Below, one piece after another: positions 32,763 to 40,483 of a stretch of DNA of 64,000 bases. The stretch is from positions 1 through 64,000 of the forward strand of contig WRAF01000001.1 of NCBI GenBank assembly GCA_009780325.1, written 5' to 3'. The notes under the pieces were generated by a model. That model saw nothing but the letters and a program-made list of their open reading frames with translations, searched no databases and was not told the DNA's origin. The position numbers and the translations under genes were made by a program. This DNA is from Bacillota bacterium. Lineage in GTDB: Bacteria > Bacillota > Clostridia > Christensenellales > Pumilibacteraceae. How positions within the stretch are numbered: position 1 is the first letter of the stretch; every line of letters begins with the position of its first letter.

Positions 32763-34164
32763 GCACCAAGCCGAGGCAATAGAGTTTGCCTTAAACATTA
32801 TGGGCTACGGGCGAGAGCCGCCAAAATCTAAGAGTTGTGCAGTGCTAGCAGAGATGGGAACGGGCAAGACGGTTATAACACTTGGCATTGCAGGAACTTT
32901 GTATAACGATGGGCATATCTCAAAAATGCTTGTTGTTGCGCCGCTTAGTATCTTGGGCGTATGGAAAAACGAGTTTGCAAAGTTTGCAAAATATCCATTC
33001 ACGCTAGAAGTCTTGGAGGGCAGCAGGCAAAAGAAGCTCAAGGCGTTGGAGTTATTAAAAGCTTCGCCCCATAAGTTGCAGGTCGCCGTTATCAATTACG
33101 AGAGTGCCGTGAGCATTGAGGCAGAACTTAATGAGTGGCAGCCAGACCTTATTGTTTGTGACGAGAGTAGCAAGATTAAAGGGCATAATGCCAAGCGCAG
33201 TAAAGTGATGCACCGCTTAGGTAAAGTCGCTAAGCACAACATTATCCTTACAGGCACGCCCATAACCAACTCGCCCCTAGAGTTTTATAGCCAATATAAA
33301 TTCTTGGACGAGAGTATTTTTGGCAAGAGCTACTTTGTTTTTAGGGCAAGGTACGCCATTATGGGCGGATATGGTATGCACCAAATTATAGGGTACAAAA
33401 ACTTGGATGACCTAACAAGCAAAGCTCACGCCATAGCGTATCGCATTACAAAAGCGGAGGCGTTGGATTTGCCCGAGCAGGTGGATACAACTATGCCGTT
33501 AGTCTTAGAGCCACGAGCCGAGAGCGTATATCGCATGGTAGAACGAGAGAGCGTGGCGGAGTTAGAGAGCGGCGAAGTTACAGCGCCGAATGTTTTAACT
33601 AAGTTGCTACGCCTATCGCAAATAACGGGCGGATACCTAAAAAGCGATGACGGCGAGAGGGTGGAAGAAATAAGCCGAGCCAAGATGGATGCTTTGGAAC
33701 ACATACTCGGCGAGTGCTTAGAGGCAGGCAAAAAGTTAGTAGTGTTTGCTAGATTCATACCAGAGATTGATGCCATAACCAAAATGCTCCGTAAAAGTAA
33801 TGTTGGCTACGCCTTAATAAAGGGCGATGTAAAAGACCGTCAAGCAGAGGTAGATAAGTTTCAACAAGACCCCGAGTGCAAAGTGTTTGTTGGGCAACTG
33901 CAAACAACGGGCATGGGGCTAACTCTAACCGCAGCCGACACGGCAGTGTTCTATAGCCTTTCATACAACTATGCTGATTACGAGCAAGCAAAGGCTCGCA
34001 TACACCGCATAGGGCAAAAAAACCACTGCACATATATTCACTTAGTGGCAGACGGCACTGTGGACGAGAAAGTTATGGAGGCATTAAAATCCAAGAAAAA
34101 CATGGCAGACCTAGTTGTAGACAACTGGCGAAGTCTATTCAAAACAGGAGGACAAAACAACTAA
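32710..34164 (+). CDS. Phage SNF2/DEAD-like helicase
   Basis: SF2 helicase of the SNF2 type, 484 residues. Opening TPYKHQAEAI (Q-motif region), Walker A AEMGTGKT, motif II as CDESSKIKG, motif III ILTGTPITNSP, and motifs V-VI as QTTGMGLTLTAADTAVFYS and KARIHRIGQ. Common in phage replication modules, where it probably remodels protein-DNA complexes. The start is TTG 32710 with GGAGG 10 bases upstream. It reaches to 2 bases before the Gp157-like gene. Confidence 0.9.
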   Translation: MQGTSKKSSGVLSVTPYKHQAEAIEFALNIMGYGREPPKSKSCAVLAEMGTGKTVITLGIAGTLYNDGHISKMLVVAPLSILGVWKNEFAKFAKYPFTLEVLEGSRQKKLKALELLKASPHKLQVAVINYESAVSIEAELNEWQPDLIVCDESSKIKGHNAKRSKVMHRLGKVAKHNIILTGTPITNSPLEFYSQYKFLDESIFGKSYFVFRARYAIMGGYGMHQIIGYKNLDDLTSKAHAIAYRITKAEALDLPEQVDTTMPLVLEPRAESVYRMVERESVAELESGEVTAPNVLTKLLRLSQITGGYLKSDDGERVEEISRAKMDALEHILGECLEAGKKLVVFARFIPEIDAITKMLRKSNVGYALIKGDVKDRQAEVDKFQQDPECKVFVGQLQTTGMGLTLTAADTAVFYSLSYNYADYEQAKARIHRIGQKNHCTYIHLVADGTVDEKVMEALKSKKNMADLVVDNWRSLFKTGGQNN

Positions 34165-34166
34165 AA

Positions 34167-34562
34167 ATGGAGCAAATTTATCTATTAGCCCAAAGTCTTG
34201 TCGAGGCAAGAGAGGCAAAGAAAAACGCCGAAGAGGCAGTAAAAAGTATCAACGCAGGCATTGAGGCAATCGAGGCGGAGCTTGTATCGCTTATGATGGA
34301 TGACGAGTTGACGAGCTTCAAAAGAGACGGGGTGCTGTTTAGCCTAGTCAACAAAACTCATATATCCGCAGAGCCAACAAGAAAAGACGAATTGTGGGAG
34401 GCGATGAAAAAGCAAGGCTACGAGCATTTGTTTAGTATCAACGCCCAAACACTCGGTGGCGAGATTAAACGCCTTATGGAAGATAACGAGGGCGTAATGC
34501 CCGAATGGCTAGACGGCTTAGTAAAGCAGTTTGAAAAGCCGAGTATTCGTATTAAGAAATAA
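34167..34562 (+). CDS. Siphovirus Gp157-like protein
   Basis: 131 residues with an N-terminal coiled coil and the Gp157 pattern: MMDDELTSFKRDGVLFSLVNKT, then a C-terminal helical segment with FEKPSIRIKK. Gp157 was linked to phage resistance in Streptococcus thermophilus phage work; the role is not established. It sits between the helicase and a conserved replication-module gene, as in related phages. A small GGGAG/CTCCC hairpin (34582-34597) follows. Confidence 0.75.
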   Translation: MEQIYLLAQSLVEAREAKKNAEEAVKSINAGIEAIEAELVSLMMDDELTSFKRDGVLFSLVNKTHISAEPTRKDELWEAMKKQGYEHLFSINAQTLGGEIKRLMEDNEGVMPEWLDGLVKQFEKPSIRIKK

Positions 34563-34617
34563 AACAACAAAATTAAAATCGGGGAGCAGGAACTCCCAAA
34601 AGGAAAACAAAACATTT

Positions 34618-35301
34618 ATGAAAAATGAAATCGCAGTAAAAGAAGAGAGTGGCTTTTTAGTAGCCGCAAATGAAACCCTAGACATGGGCGAAGAGATGCA
34701 AGGGTTAAACCTAACCTTTGACCGTATCAAAGTACCAGCAGGCGGAGGCATTGCATACGAAGTGCCTAGCGACAATCCAGACGAGCCAGACAGCAAAAAA
34801 GAAATCAAGGCAGTCATCCTACACCACCACGCAGTGCAGACTTACTATGCTAGTGAATACAGCGGAGCAAGCGAGCCGCCAGACTGCTCAAGTTATGACG
34901 GCAAGCACGGGGTAGCCAGAGAAGACGGCGTTGTTACACCTTGCGCCACTTGCCCCAAAAATCAATTTGGAGCAGGCTACAAAGCAAAAGAGTGCAAGGC
35001 AAAACGCAGATTGTTTCTCTTACTAGAGGGCAACGCATTGCCAGTTATCCTTAATGTGCCTACCTCAAGCCTTAAAGAGTTTGGCAAGTTTATCACGAGG
35101 ATTGTCGGCAAGCGTAAAAAGTCTTTTCAATTCGTAACTAAGTTTACTCTAAAAAAAGACCAGAACGCAGGCGGCATTGTTTACAGTAAAGTTGTCGCTA
35201 GTATCGACCGAGAACTGACGGATGAAGAACTAGCAGGCATCCTGCCGATGGTAGAGCAAGTCAAAGTTATGGCAACAAAAGTTACAAACACGGAGGACTA
35301 A
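34618..35301 (+). CDS. Conserved phage replication-module protein with Cys motif
   Basis: About 227 residues from ATG 34618, with AGGAAAAC upstream; the frame is open from 34531 but that part overlaps the previous gene. It contains CATCPKNQFG and KECKAKRR, a possible zinc-binding knuckle, flanked by beta-rich segments (LFLLLEGNALPVILNVPTS). Position suggests a single-strand DNA binding or annealing role, but no family was recognised with confidence. A GC-rich hairpin (about 35313-35333) follows the stop. Confidence 0.65.
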   Translation: MKNEIAVKEESGFLVAANETLDMGEEMQGLNLTFDRIKVPAGGGIAYEVPSDNPDEPDSKKEIKAVILHHHAVQTYYASEYSGASEPPDCSSYDGKHGVAREDGVVTPCATCPKNQFGAGYKAKECKAKRRLFLLLEGNALPVILNVPTSSLKEFGKFITRIVGKRKKSFQFVTKFTLKKDQNAGGIVYSKVVASIDRELTDEELAGILPMVEQVKVMATKVTNTED

Positions 35302-35359
35302 GAGCAAGGGGCGAGCGTGGGCTACGGCTCACGCTTTAGCCGCCTCTTAAACAAAATTT

Positions 35360-37345
35360 ATGGAATCAATATTTGAAAAAGTAAAGGAACGGGTCAAGAT
35401 TAGCGAGGTGGTCGCAGCCTTTGGAATAACACTCAACCGAGCAGACAAAGGCTTGTGTCCTTTCCACGAAGAGCGAAATCCTAGTTTTTCTGTCAAGGAT
35501 GCGGACGGCATTTTTAAGTGTTTTAGTTGCGATGTGAGTGGGGATATTTTTGACTTTGTATCAAGGCTTAAAAGTATCGAGGCACTAGAGGCGGCAGAGT
35601 TACTTGCAGATATGTTTGGCATAGACCGTTCGTGTAAACAAGCACCTAAGAAACTCGGGTCAACACCCGTCAAACCCTTAAAAGCCGAATGTGAGGCAAA
35701 TGTGGGCGGTAAACAGCGTATTAAAGATTACCTAGAGAGGTGCAAAGAGAATGTAGCCAAGACTAATTACTTTGTTAGCCGTGGCTTGTCGCAAGAGGTA
35801 ATCTCAAAATATTTCTTAGGATTTGACGAAGAAAAACGCCAAGCCATAATACCTTACTCGTCAAAACTTGACTACTACCAAGCAAGGAGTATCGAGAGCA
35901 AAAAGTTCTTTAAGCCCAAAACGGAAGAGGCAGGAGCAGAGCCAATTTGGAATAAAAATGCACTCGCAAGCAAGGGTGTTGTGTTCGTTGTGGAATCGCC
36001 AATTTGTGCGTTAAGCATTATCCAAAGCGGAGGCGAGGCAGTGTCAATAAACGGCACGGGAGCGCAGAAATTGATTGCAGAGGTTAAGTCAAAAAAGCCT
36101 AAGTGTATCTTGGCGTTGTCGCTAGACAATGACGAGGCAGGCAAAACCGCACAGCAGGAGTTAGCAAACCAACTCTATGAGTTAGGGGTAAGGTTTGTTG
36201 TTAGCAATATAGCAGGCGGACGAAAAGACCCGAATGAACTTTTAATGGCAAGCCCCAACATTTTAGTAAAAAATATCCAAGAGGCAGTGGTTACAGCTAA
36301 AAAAGAGTTCTCTAGCCTTAAAGGGTTATTCTCTGCAAAGGAATTACAGGGCAAGGTTATAAAGCCTATTCGCTGGATTGTGCGAGAGCTTCTGCCAGAG
36401 GGTTTGACCATAGTTTGCGCCCCGAGTAAGTACGGCAAGTCTTGGATGATGATGCAACTTTGTACAGCAGTTACTCAAGGTTTATCTTTCTTAGGATACA
36501 AAACCGAAGAGTGCGATTGTGTTTACTTTTCTTTAGAAGACAGCGAGCGGAGGTTTCAATCAAGGCTTAACAAAACGCTTGCAGGCAAAGTAGCACCGCA
36601 CAATTTTTTCGGTAGTGTTACTTGCAAAACTATGGGCAACGGCTTTTTTGAGCAGATGGAAGAGTTGATGGCAACACACCCAAAGATAGGCTTAATCATA
36701 GTTGATACATTCCAAAAGATAAGAGGCGGACAGGGTAAAACTGAATCTGCGTATGCAGCGGATTATAGAGAGCTTAGTGAGTTTAAGGCTTTTGCCGACA
36801 AACACAGAGTCTGCGTATTGCTCGTCCACCACCTAAGAAAACAAATTGACGATGGTGACATTTTCAATATGATTAACGGCTCAACGGGCGTAATGGCGAC
36901 AAGCGATACTTCTTGGATATTGGCTCGTAAAAAACGGAGCGACACCGACACAGCGTTTGTAGCCACAGGGCGTGATGTTAGCGATGTGGAGTTGGTGCTT
37001 AATCTCGACAAATCCTCGTTTCATTGGGGCGTTGTTGGCACAAAAGAAGACCAAGCATATCTAGCCGCAAGACGAGAATACGAGAGCAACCCTGTTATTA
37101 TGACAATCAAATCTTTAGTAGATAAAAATCCTCATGGTTGGGGTGGCAAGTGCAGTGATATAAAACGCATGATTTACGAAGAGAGCGGAAAGTTATATCT
37201 AAAAAGCGTTGAGAGCATAGGTAAAGTTATCAATGGATACAGCGATAAACTGCTCGCAGATGGTATAGAACATAGGGTCGAGCGAGGCAAAAGACATTTC
37301 TTTGTTGCTAAGAAAAACTTAATTTTTGGTGGCTTTGAAACATAA
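35360..37345 (+). CDS. Phage primase-helicase (CHC2 zinc finger, Toprim, RecA-like ATPase)
   Basis: A 661-residue primase fused to a RepA/DnaB-like ATPase. The zinc finger is C33-x2-H36...C54-x2-C57. The Toprim part has FVVESPICAL (Glu) and LSLDNDEAG (DxD). The RecA-like part has Walker A CAPSKYGKSW near residue 354 and Walker B LIIVDTFQKIRGG. It should make primers and unwind DNA at the phage origin. ATG 35360 has no recognisable Shine-Dalgarno. An iteron-like region follows the stop. Confidence 0.9.
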   Translation: MESIFEKVKERVKISEVVAAFGITLNRADKGLCPFHEERNPSFSVKDADGIFKCFSCDVSGDIFDFVSRLKSIEALEAAELLADMFGIDRSCKQAPKKLGSTPVKPLKAECEANVGGKQRIKDYLERCKENVAKTNYFVSRGLSQEVISKYFLGFDEEKRQAIIPYSSKLDYYQARSIESKKFFKPKTEEAGAEPIWNKNALASKGVVFVVESPICALSIIQSGGEAVSINGTGAQKLIAEVKSKKPKCILALSLDNDEAGKTAQQELANQLYELGVRFVVSNIAGGRKDPNELLMASPNILVKNIQEAVVTAKKEFSSLKGLFSAKELQGKVIKPIRWIVRELLPEGLTIVCAPSKYGKSWMMMQLCTAVTQGLSFLGYKTEECDCVYFSLEDSERRFQSRLNKTLAGKVAPHNFFGSVTCKTMGNGFFEQMEELMATHPKIGLIIVDTFQKIRGGQGKTESAYAADYRELSEFKAFADKHRVCVLLVHHLRKQIDDGDIFNMINGSTGVMATSDTSWILARKKRSDTDTAFVATGRDVSDVELVLNLDKSSFHWGVVGTKEDQAYLAARREYESNPVIMTIKSLVDKNPHGWGGKCSDIKRMIYEESGKLYLKSVESIGKVINGYSDKLLADGIEHRVERGKRHFFVAKKNLIFGGFET

Positions 37346-37578
37346 AAACGGCGTTTTTTATACCGATACAACAGTAACAACAGGTACAACGGATACGCCT
37401 TTATAGTAAAAATATGAAATTTTAGACAACTACAACTGTACCAACCTATACAACCGATACACATACAAGCCCTCACTCCTCACGCGCGTGCGTGTCAAAA
37501 GCAGTAACGGGTACGGGATAAAGTGTTACTGTTGTTACGGTTGGTTAGGTTGTGTATGTCAAAAAAGGAAAAATCATT
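37346..37578. other. Candidate replication origin with iteron-like repeats
   Basis: Non-coding 233 bases directly after the primase-helicase. They carry repeated boxes of the type TACAAC(G/C)GATAC (37386-37396 and 37450-37460), relatives TACCGATACAAC (near 37361) and ACGGGTACGGGATA (37507-37520). ACAACAGTAAC (near 37369) is answered by the inverted GTTACTGTTGT (near 37525). A CACGCGCGTGCGTG segment sits between. Repeats, inversion and position fit an origin, but no initiator is defined. Confidence 0.45.
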
Positions 37579-37875
37579 ATGAGAGAAAATCAAATTATTA
37601 GCGCCATAAAGGCTTTCTTAAAAAGTATCCCAAATTGCTACTCATATAAAACGCACGGCGGATTTTATGGGTCGGCAGGTTTGCCAGACATTATTTGTTG
37701 TATAGGCGGAGCGTTTGTTGCGTTTGAGGTTAAGACCGATATAGGCAAGACTACAGCCTTGCAAGAGGCGTGTATACGCAAGATTATACAAGCAGGCGGA
37801 ACGGCAGAGGTTGTGAGGTCGGTTGACGATGTACGGGCAGTTGTAGAAAAACTAACGGGAGGCGAGAGCAAGTGA
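37579..37875 (+). CDS. VRR-NUC domain nuclease
   Basis: 98 residues from ATG 37579, with AAAGGAAA upstream (an upstream GTG-type opening at 37552 is less likely). The VRR-NUC core is GLPDIICCIGGAFVAFEVKTDIGK (D, then ExK), ending with the helix ALQEACIRKIIQAGGTAEVVRSVDDV. Stand-alone phage VRR-NUC proteins are Holliday-junction-resolvase-like nucleases. It overlaps the next start by 4 bases. Confidence 0.88.
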   Translation: MRENQIISAIKAFLKSIPNCYSYKTHGGFYGSAGLPDIICCIGGAFVAFEVKTDIGKTTALQEACIRKIIQAGGTAEVVRSVDDVRAVVEKLTGGESK

Positions 37876-38543
37876 AAAATCTAGTCTTACACAAAGTGAA
37901 TATTACAGCAGAGGCTGTTTTTGATTACGAGCAGTGCTTGTTTATGAGAGAGCCAACGACCTGCAAGAATTGCCCAAGCAAGTGCGGCGGCGACTGGAAT
38001 AAACCTTGTCCGCAGGACGAGCCAACGCTTAAATTTCCAAAAGCCGAGTACAGGCGAGAGTTAGAAGAATATATCTTCCGCCACAGGCATATCAAAAACA
38101 ATCATTATTTTAGGTGCAAGTACCTAGACGAGCAGACGGGTGAAACGCTACTTTTGTTTATCCTAAAACGAAAGTTAGTGGCGTATGTCCAAAACTGGGA
38201 TGTGGTTGGTATTATTCGTGCGGACGAATGGTGCGAAGAAAAAGAAGAGGACGGCGTTTATCGTAATTGGTACACGACAAGAATAAACGACCCGAGCGAA
38301 TATGATTGGGTTGTAGAGTATCGCATCAAAAAAGAGTTAGAGGCAGTAGAAGAAAAACTAGAGGAGGTGTACAAGTTTGAATTTAAGCAAGAGAGGCAGT
38401 GCGAACATAACCGCAGGTTTGATAAGAAAAACGCTAAGAAGTCACAAGCACGATTGGCTGAAACTAAATGCGTTAGAGCAGAACTCGAATCAAGAAAAGC
38501 AATTCTCAAAGAGCGAATTAAACGACTTACGGGCAAGACTTGA
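37872..38543 (+). CDS. Unrecognised phage protein with Cys cluster, 223 residues
   Basis: GTG start 37872 overlaps the VRR-NUC stop. The N-terminus has a four-cysteine cluster (CKNCPSKCGGDWNKPC), possibly zinc binding. The middle is aromatic, and the last 60 residues are Lys/Arg/Glu-rich coiled coil. The last 167 bases are also covered by the sigma-like gene in another frame, so the C-terminus may be shorter in reality or truly overlapping. Not assigned. Confidence 0.7.
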   Translation: MKNLVLHKVNITAEAVFDYEQCLFMREPTTCKNCPSKCGGDWNKPCPQDEPTLKFPKAEYRRELEEYIFRHRHIKNNHYFRCKYLDEQTGETLLLFILKRKLVAYVQNWDVVGIIRADEWCEEKEEDGVYRNWYTTRINDPSEYDWVVEYRIKKELEAVEEKLEEVYKFEFKQERQCEHNRRFDKKNAKKSQARLAETKCVRAELESRKAILKERIKRLTGKT

Positions 38544-38730
38544 GTTTATGGATGCGTGTATAAACGAGTTAAGCCCAGACCACAGGGAAGTGATAGAGGC
38601 AGTATTTTTTAGAAAACTAAAAGTGAGAGAGTTGGCGCAGGCGTTAGACATATCTTTTAGTTGGGCAGACAAACGAATTATACGGGCAGTTTCTGCTTTA
38701 GAAAAGCTGTATATCATAAAAAAACTTTAG
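38377..38730 (+). CDS. Sigma-70 region 4-like phage protein (overlapping gene)
   Basis: 117 residues. GGAGG lies 9 bases before TTG 38377 inside the previous gene, so initiation there is plausible. The C-terminal half is sigma-region-4/DUF1492-like: INELSPDHREVIEAVFFRK, then RELAQALDISFSWADKRIIRAVSALEKLY. Proteins of this type stand just before the phage packaging genes and act as late-gene activators. The overlap with the previous gene is unusually long. Confidence 0.72.
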   Translation: MNLSKRGSANITAGLIRKTLRSHKHDWLKLNALEQNSNQEKQFSKSELNDLRARLEFMDACINELSPDHREVIEAVFFRKLKVRELAQALDISFSWADKRIIRAVSALEKLYIIKKL

Positions 38731-38812
38731 CATTTCCCCCTATAGTGAGCGAAAGTGTGAGTGAAAATACGAGCGAAAATCGTGCATAGTAGTAATTAGG
38801 GGGTGTTAAGAA

Positions 38813-38911
38813 ATGACTACACGACCCAAACCACAAGTGAGGGAGCAAAACGGCTCACGACCTAGAGAGGTGTTTTTGAATAGGGGCGACAGCTTGCTCC
38901 CTTAAAACTTG
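38813..38911 (+). other. Structured intergenic RNA or 30-codon micro-ORF before HNH
   Basis: CAAGT and GGGAGCAA (38834-38848) pair with TTGCTCCC and ACTTG (38894-38911), a long-range stem interrupted by a 45-base loop. Inside lies a 30-codon frame (ATG 38813 to TAA 38905) preceded by a GGGGG tract. Either a structured leader or a tiny gene; coding support is limited to the start context. Confidence 0.4.
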
Positions 38912-38941
38912 TGAAATCTTAAACGGAGGAATTAAACGCTT

Positions 38942-39310
38942 ATGCCAAGAAAATCGCAACGACCGTGTGCATGGACAGGATGCGGACAACTCACATATAA
39001 CCGCTATTGCGACAAGCACCAAAAAGAGGCTAATAGCCAGTATGAGAAAAACGGCAGAGACCATGAGGCAAGCAGGCACTACAACACAGGCAGATGGCAA
39101 CGATTACGCAAATTGCAGTTGGCTAGAGAGCCTATGTGCAGGCACTGCAAAGAGCGAGGGCAACTCGTAAGAGCAAGCCATGCCGACCACATAATCGAGA
39201 TAGCGGACGGCGGAAGCGTGTATGATTTAGACAACTTGCAATCGTTATGCAGGAGCTGTCATTCAACCAAAACTCTAAAAGAGAGAGCAAGACGAAACGC
39301 AAAGGGATAG
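38942..39310 (+). CDS. HNH endonuclease next to packaging genes
   Basis: 122 residues, HNH fold: CRHCKERG, then ASHADHIIEIADGG (the H-D-H-I core), then DLDNLQSLCRSCHSTKT (N and second zinc pair). An extra Cys pair lies at the N-terminus (PCAWTGCGQ...YCDKH). In cos-type HK97-like phages the HNH enzyme next to terminase assists cleavage of packaged DNA. GGAGG precedes ATG 38942. Confidence 0.9.
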   Translation: MPRKSQRPCAWTGCGQLTYNRYCDKHQKEANSQYEKNGRDHEASRHYNTGRWQRLRKLQLAREPMCRHCKERGQLVRASHADHIIEIADGGSVYDLDNLQSLCRSCHSTKTLKERARRNAKG

Positions 39311-39645
39311 GGGGAGCGGCATCCTTGAGAGCAAAAAGCCAGCCAACGAGAGGGCAGCCACACGCAAGTTGTCGCAAAATCAAGAAATCAAGTCAAGGGG
39401 CGCGCCGCCGCCGCACAAAAACGCCGCCCGAATGGCTAAAACCCCACGAAAACACGGCAAAATGCAATAAAACCGCCCACGCCGCCCTAAGAGCCAGTCG
39501 CAAAACCAAGACAAGGCATAATCAAGTTGAGGGGGAAATCAAGACGGGCAAAACGGGGCGGCAGGGCGAGCGGCGGCGAGGGCGGTTTTACACTTTTACA
39601 ACTATACAGGATTTGCCGAAAACGGCAGGGAGGAGTTAAAACAAT
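39311..39645. other. GC-rich non-coding region, candidate cos site
   Basis: 335 bases between HNH and terS with clearly higher GC than the rest, including GGCGCGCCGCCGCCGC and a CGGCGGCGAGGGCGG stretch. The 130-codon frame crossing it (39247-39639) is Arg/Lys-rich and unlike any protein, so it is treated as non-coding. Position between HNH and terminase is where cos sites lie in related phages. Nick positions cannot be read. Confidence 0.5.
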
Positions 39646-40134
39646 ATGCCAAAACACGGCGGATATAGAGCAGGGTCAGGCAGACCCCCAAAGAGTGCGA
39701 TGGAAAAAATGCTAGAGGGCAACCGAGGCAGGCGACCAATTAAGGTAGTAGATTTTGCGGAGGCAGATGTACTACCAAAAACGCCTGCCTCGTGGTTAAG
39801 CGAAAAAGGCAAAGAGATATACGGGAGCGTTTATGCGTGGTTAGAAAAGATAGGATGCCTCAAGGGCATAATGCCGAGCCACCTAGAAGAGTATGCCCAT
39901 TGCAAGGCAAGGTGGCACGAGTGCGAAACGCAAAACACAAAGGTCGGGCTAGTGATTAGAGATGCCAACGGCAACCCGAGCCAGTCGCCTTATGTGGCAC
40001 TTGCTAACAATTACCTAAAACAAAGCAACGAGGCATGGAGCAAAATTTATGTAGTAGTACGGGAGGCAAAACTCAAAGAATGGGATAGCCTAAGCCCAAA
40101 TGACGACATAATGGAAAAGTTACTCGGCGGATAA
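39646..40134 (+). CDS. terS: Terminase small subunit, P27 family
   Basis: 162 residues. P27-family landmarks: GGYRAGSGRPPK, NRGRRPIK, VLPKTPASWLSEKGKEIY, and C-terminal ANNYLKQSNEAWSKIY. It recognises phage DNA and hands it to the large subunit. GGAGG lies 10 bases before ATG 39646. Unusually, terL is 10 kb further right (50245) and the space is filled with cargo. Confidence 0.9.
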   Translation: MPKHGGYRAGSGRPPKSAMEKMLEGNRGRRPIKVVDFAEADVLPKTPASWLSEKGKEIYGSVYAWLEKIGCLKGIMPSHLEEYAHCKARWHECETQNTKVGLVIRDANGNPSQSPYVALANNYLKQSNEAWSKIYVVVREAKLKEWDSLSPNDDIMEKLLGG

Positions 40135-40150
40135 AAAACTTAAAATACTG

Positions 40151-40192
40151 GCGTTTAATTCCTCGACTTAAAAAAGCAGGGTGCGGCATGAT
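40151..40192 (+). repeat. Dispersed cargo element, copy 1
   Basis: GCGTTTAATT, then CCTCGACTTAAAAA, then 6 bases, then GTGCGGCATGAT. The last part continues into a GGCAT/ATGCC hairpin. Located between terS and the 59-residue gene. Three other copies lie at 42980, 47424 and 49110. Confidence 0.85.
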
Positions 40193-40226
40193 ATATATGC
40201 CAACACGGCACACGAGGTAAATATAT

Positions 40227-40406
40227 ATGACAGGAAGACAAATAGGCAACAGCCGAAACGACACTAGGCAACCACGCCTACCAAAAGACCCTAAGAAGAG
40301 GGAACGAGAAATGGCGATACGAGAGTTTGCCAAAAACGGCGGAATGAGTATTCGGGTAGCAAGAATAATGCTAGAAGAGTACGAGGCAGACAACGCTGAA
40401 GATTGA
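40227..40406 (+). CDS. Small phage protein, 59 residues
   Basis: Too short for most gene finders. GAGG lies 9 bases before ATG 40227. Basic protein with PRLPKDPKKREREMAIREFAKNGG and a short helix ending ARIMLEEYEADN; possibly DNA-binding. It lies between copy 1 of the dispersed element and a terminator. Confidence 0.6.
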   Translation: MTGRQIGNSRNDTRQPRLPKDPKKREREMAIREFAKNGGMSIRVARIMLEEYEADNAED

Positions 40407-40434
40407 AAACTAAAATTCAATAATACAACGCACC

Positions 40435-40464
40435 AAAAAGCACGGAATATAAGCCGTGCTTTTT
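40435..40464 (+). terminator. Terminator after the 59-residue gene
   Basis: AAAAAGCACGG pairs with CCGTGCTTTTT across an 8-base loop; 11-bp stem with T-run. Confidence 0.88.
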
Positions 40465-40483
40465 GCGTTATAGGAGGTAACGC

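Noticed and set aside
39247..39639. 130-codon frame across the HNH-terS gap
   Set aside because: Arg/Lys-rich composition from GC-rich DNA, no ribosome-binding site, overlaps HNH; region fits a cos site better.
40135..40234. Reading GTG of the dispersed element as a common start codon
   Set aside because: In copies 1 and 2 the GTG is out of frame with the downstream gene.
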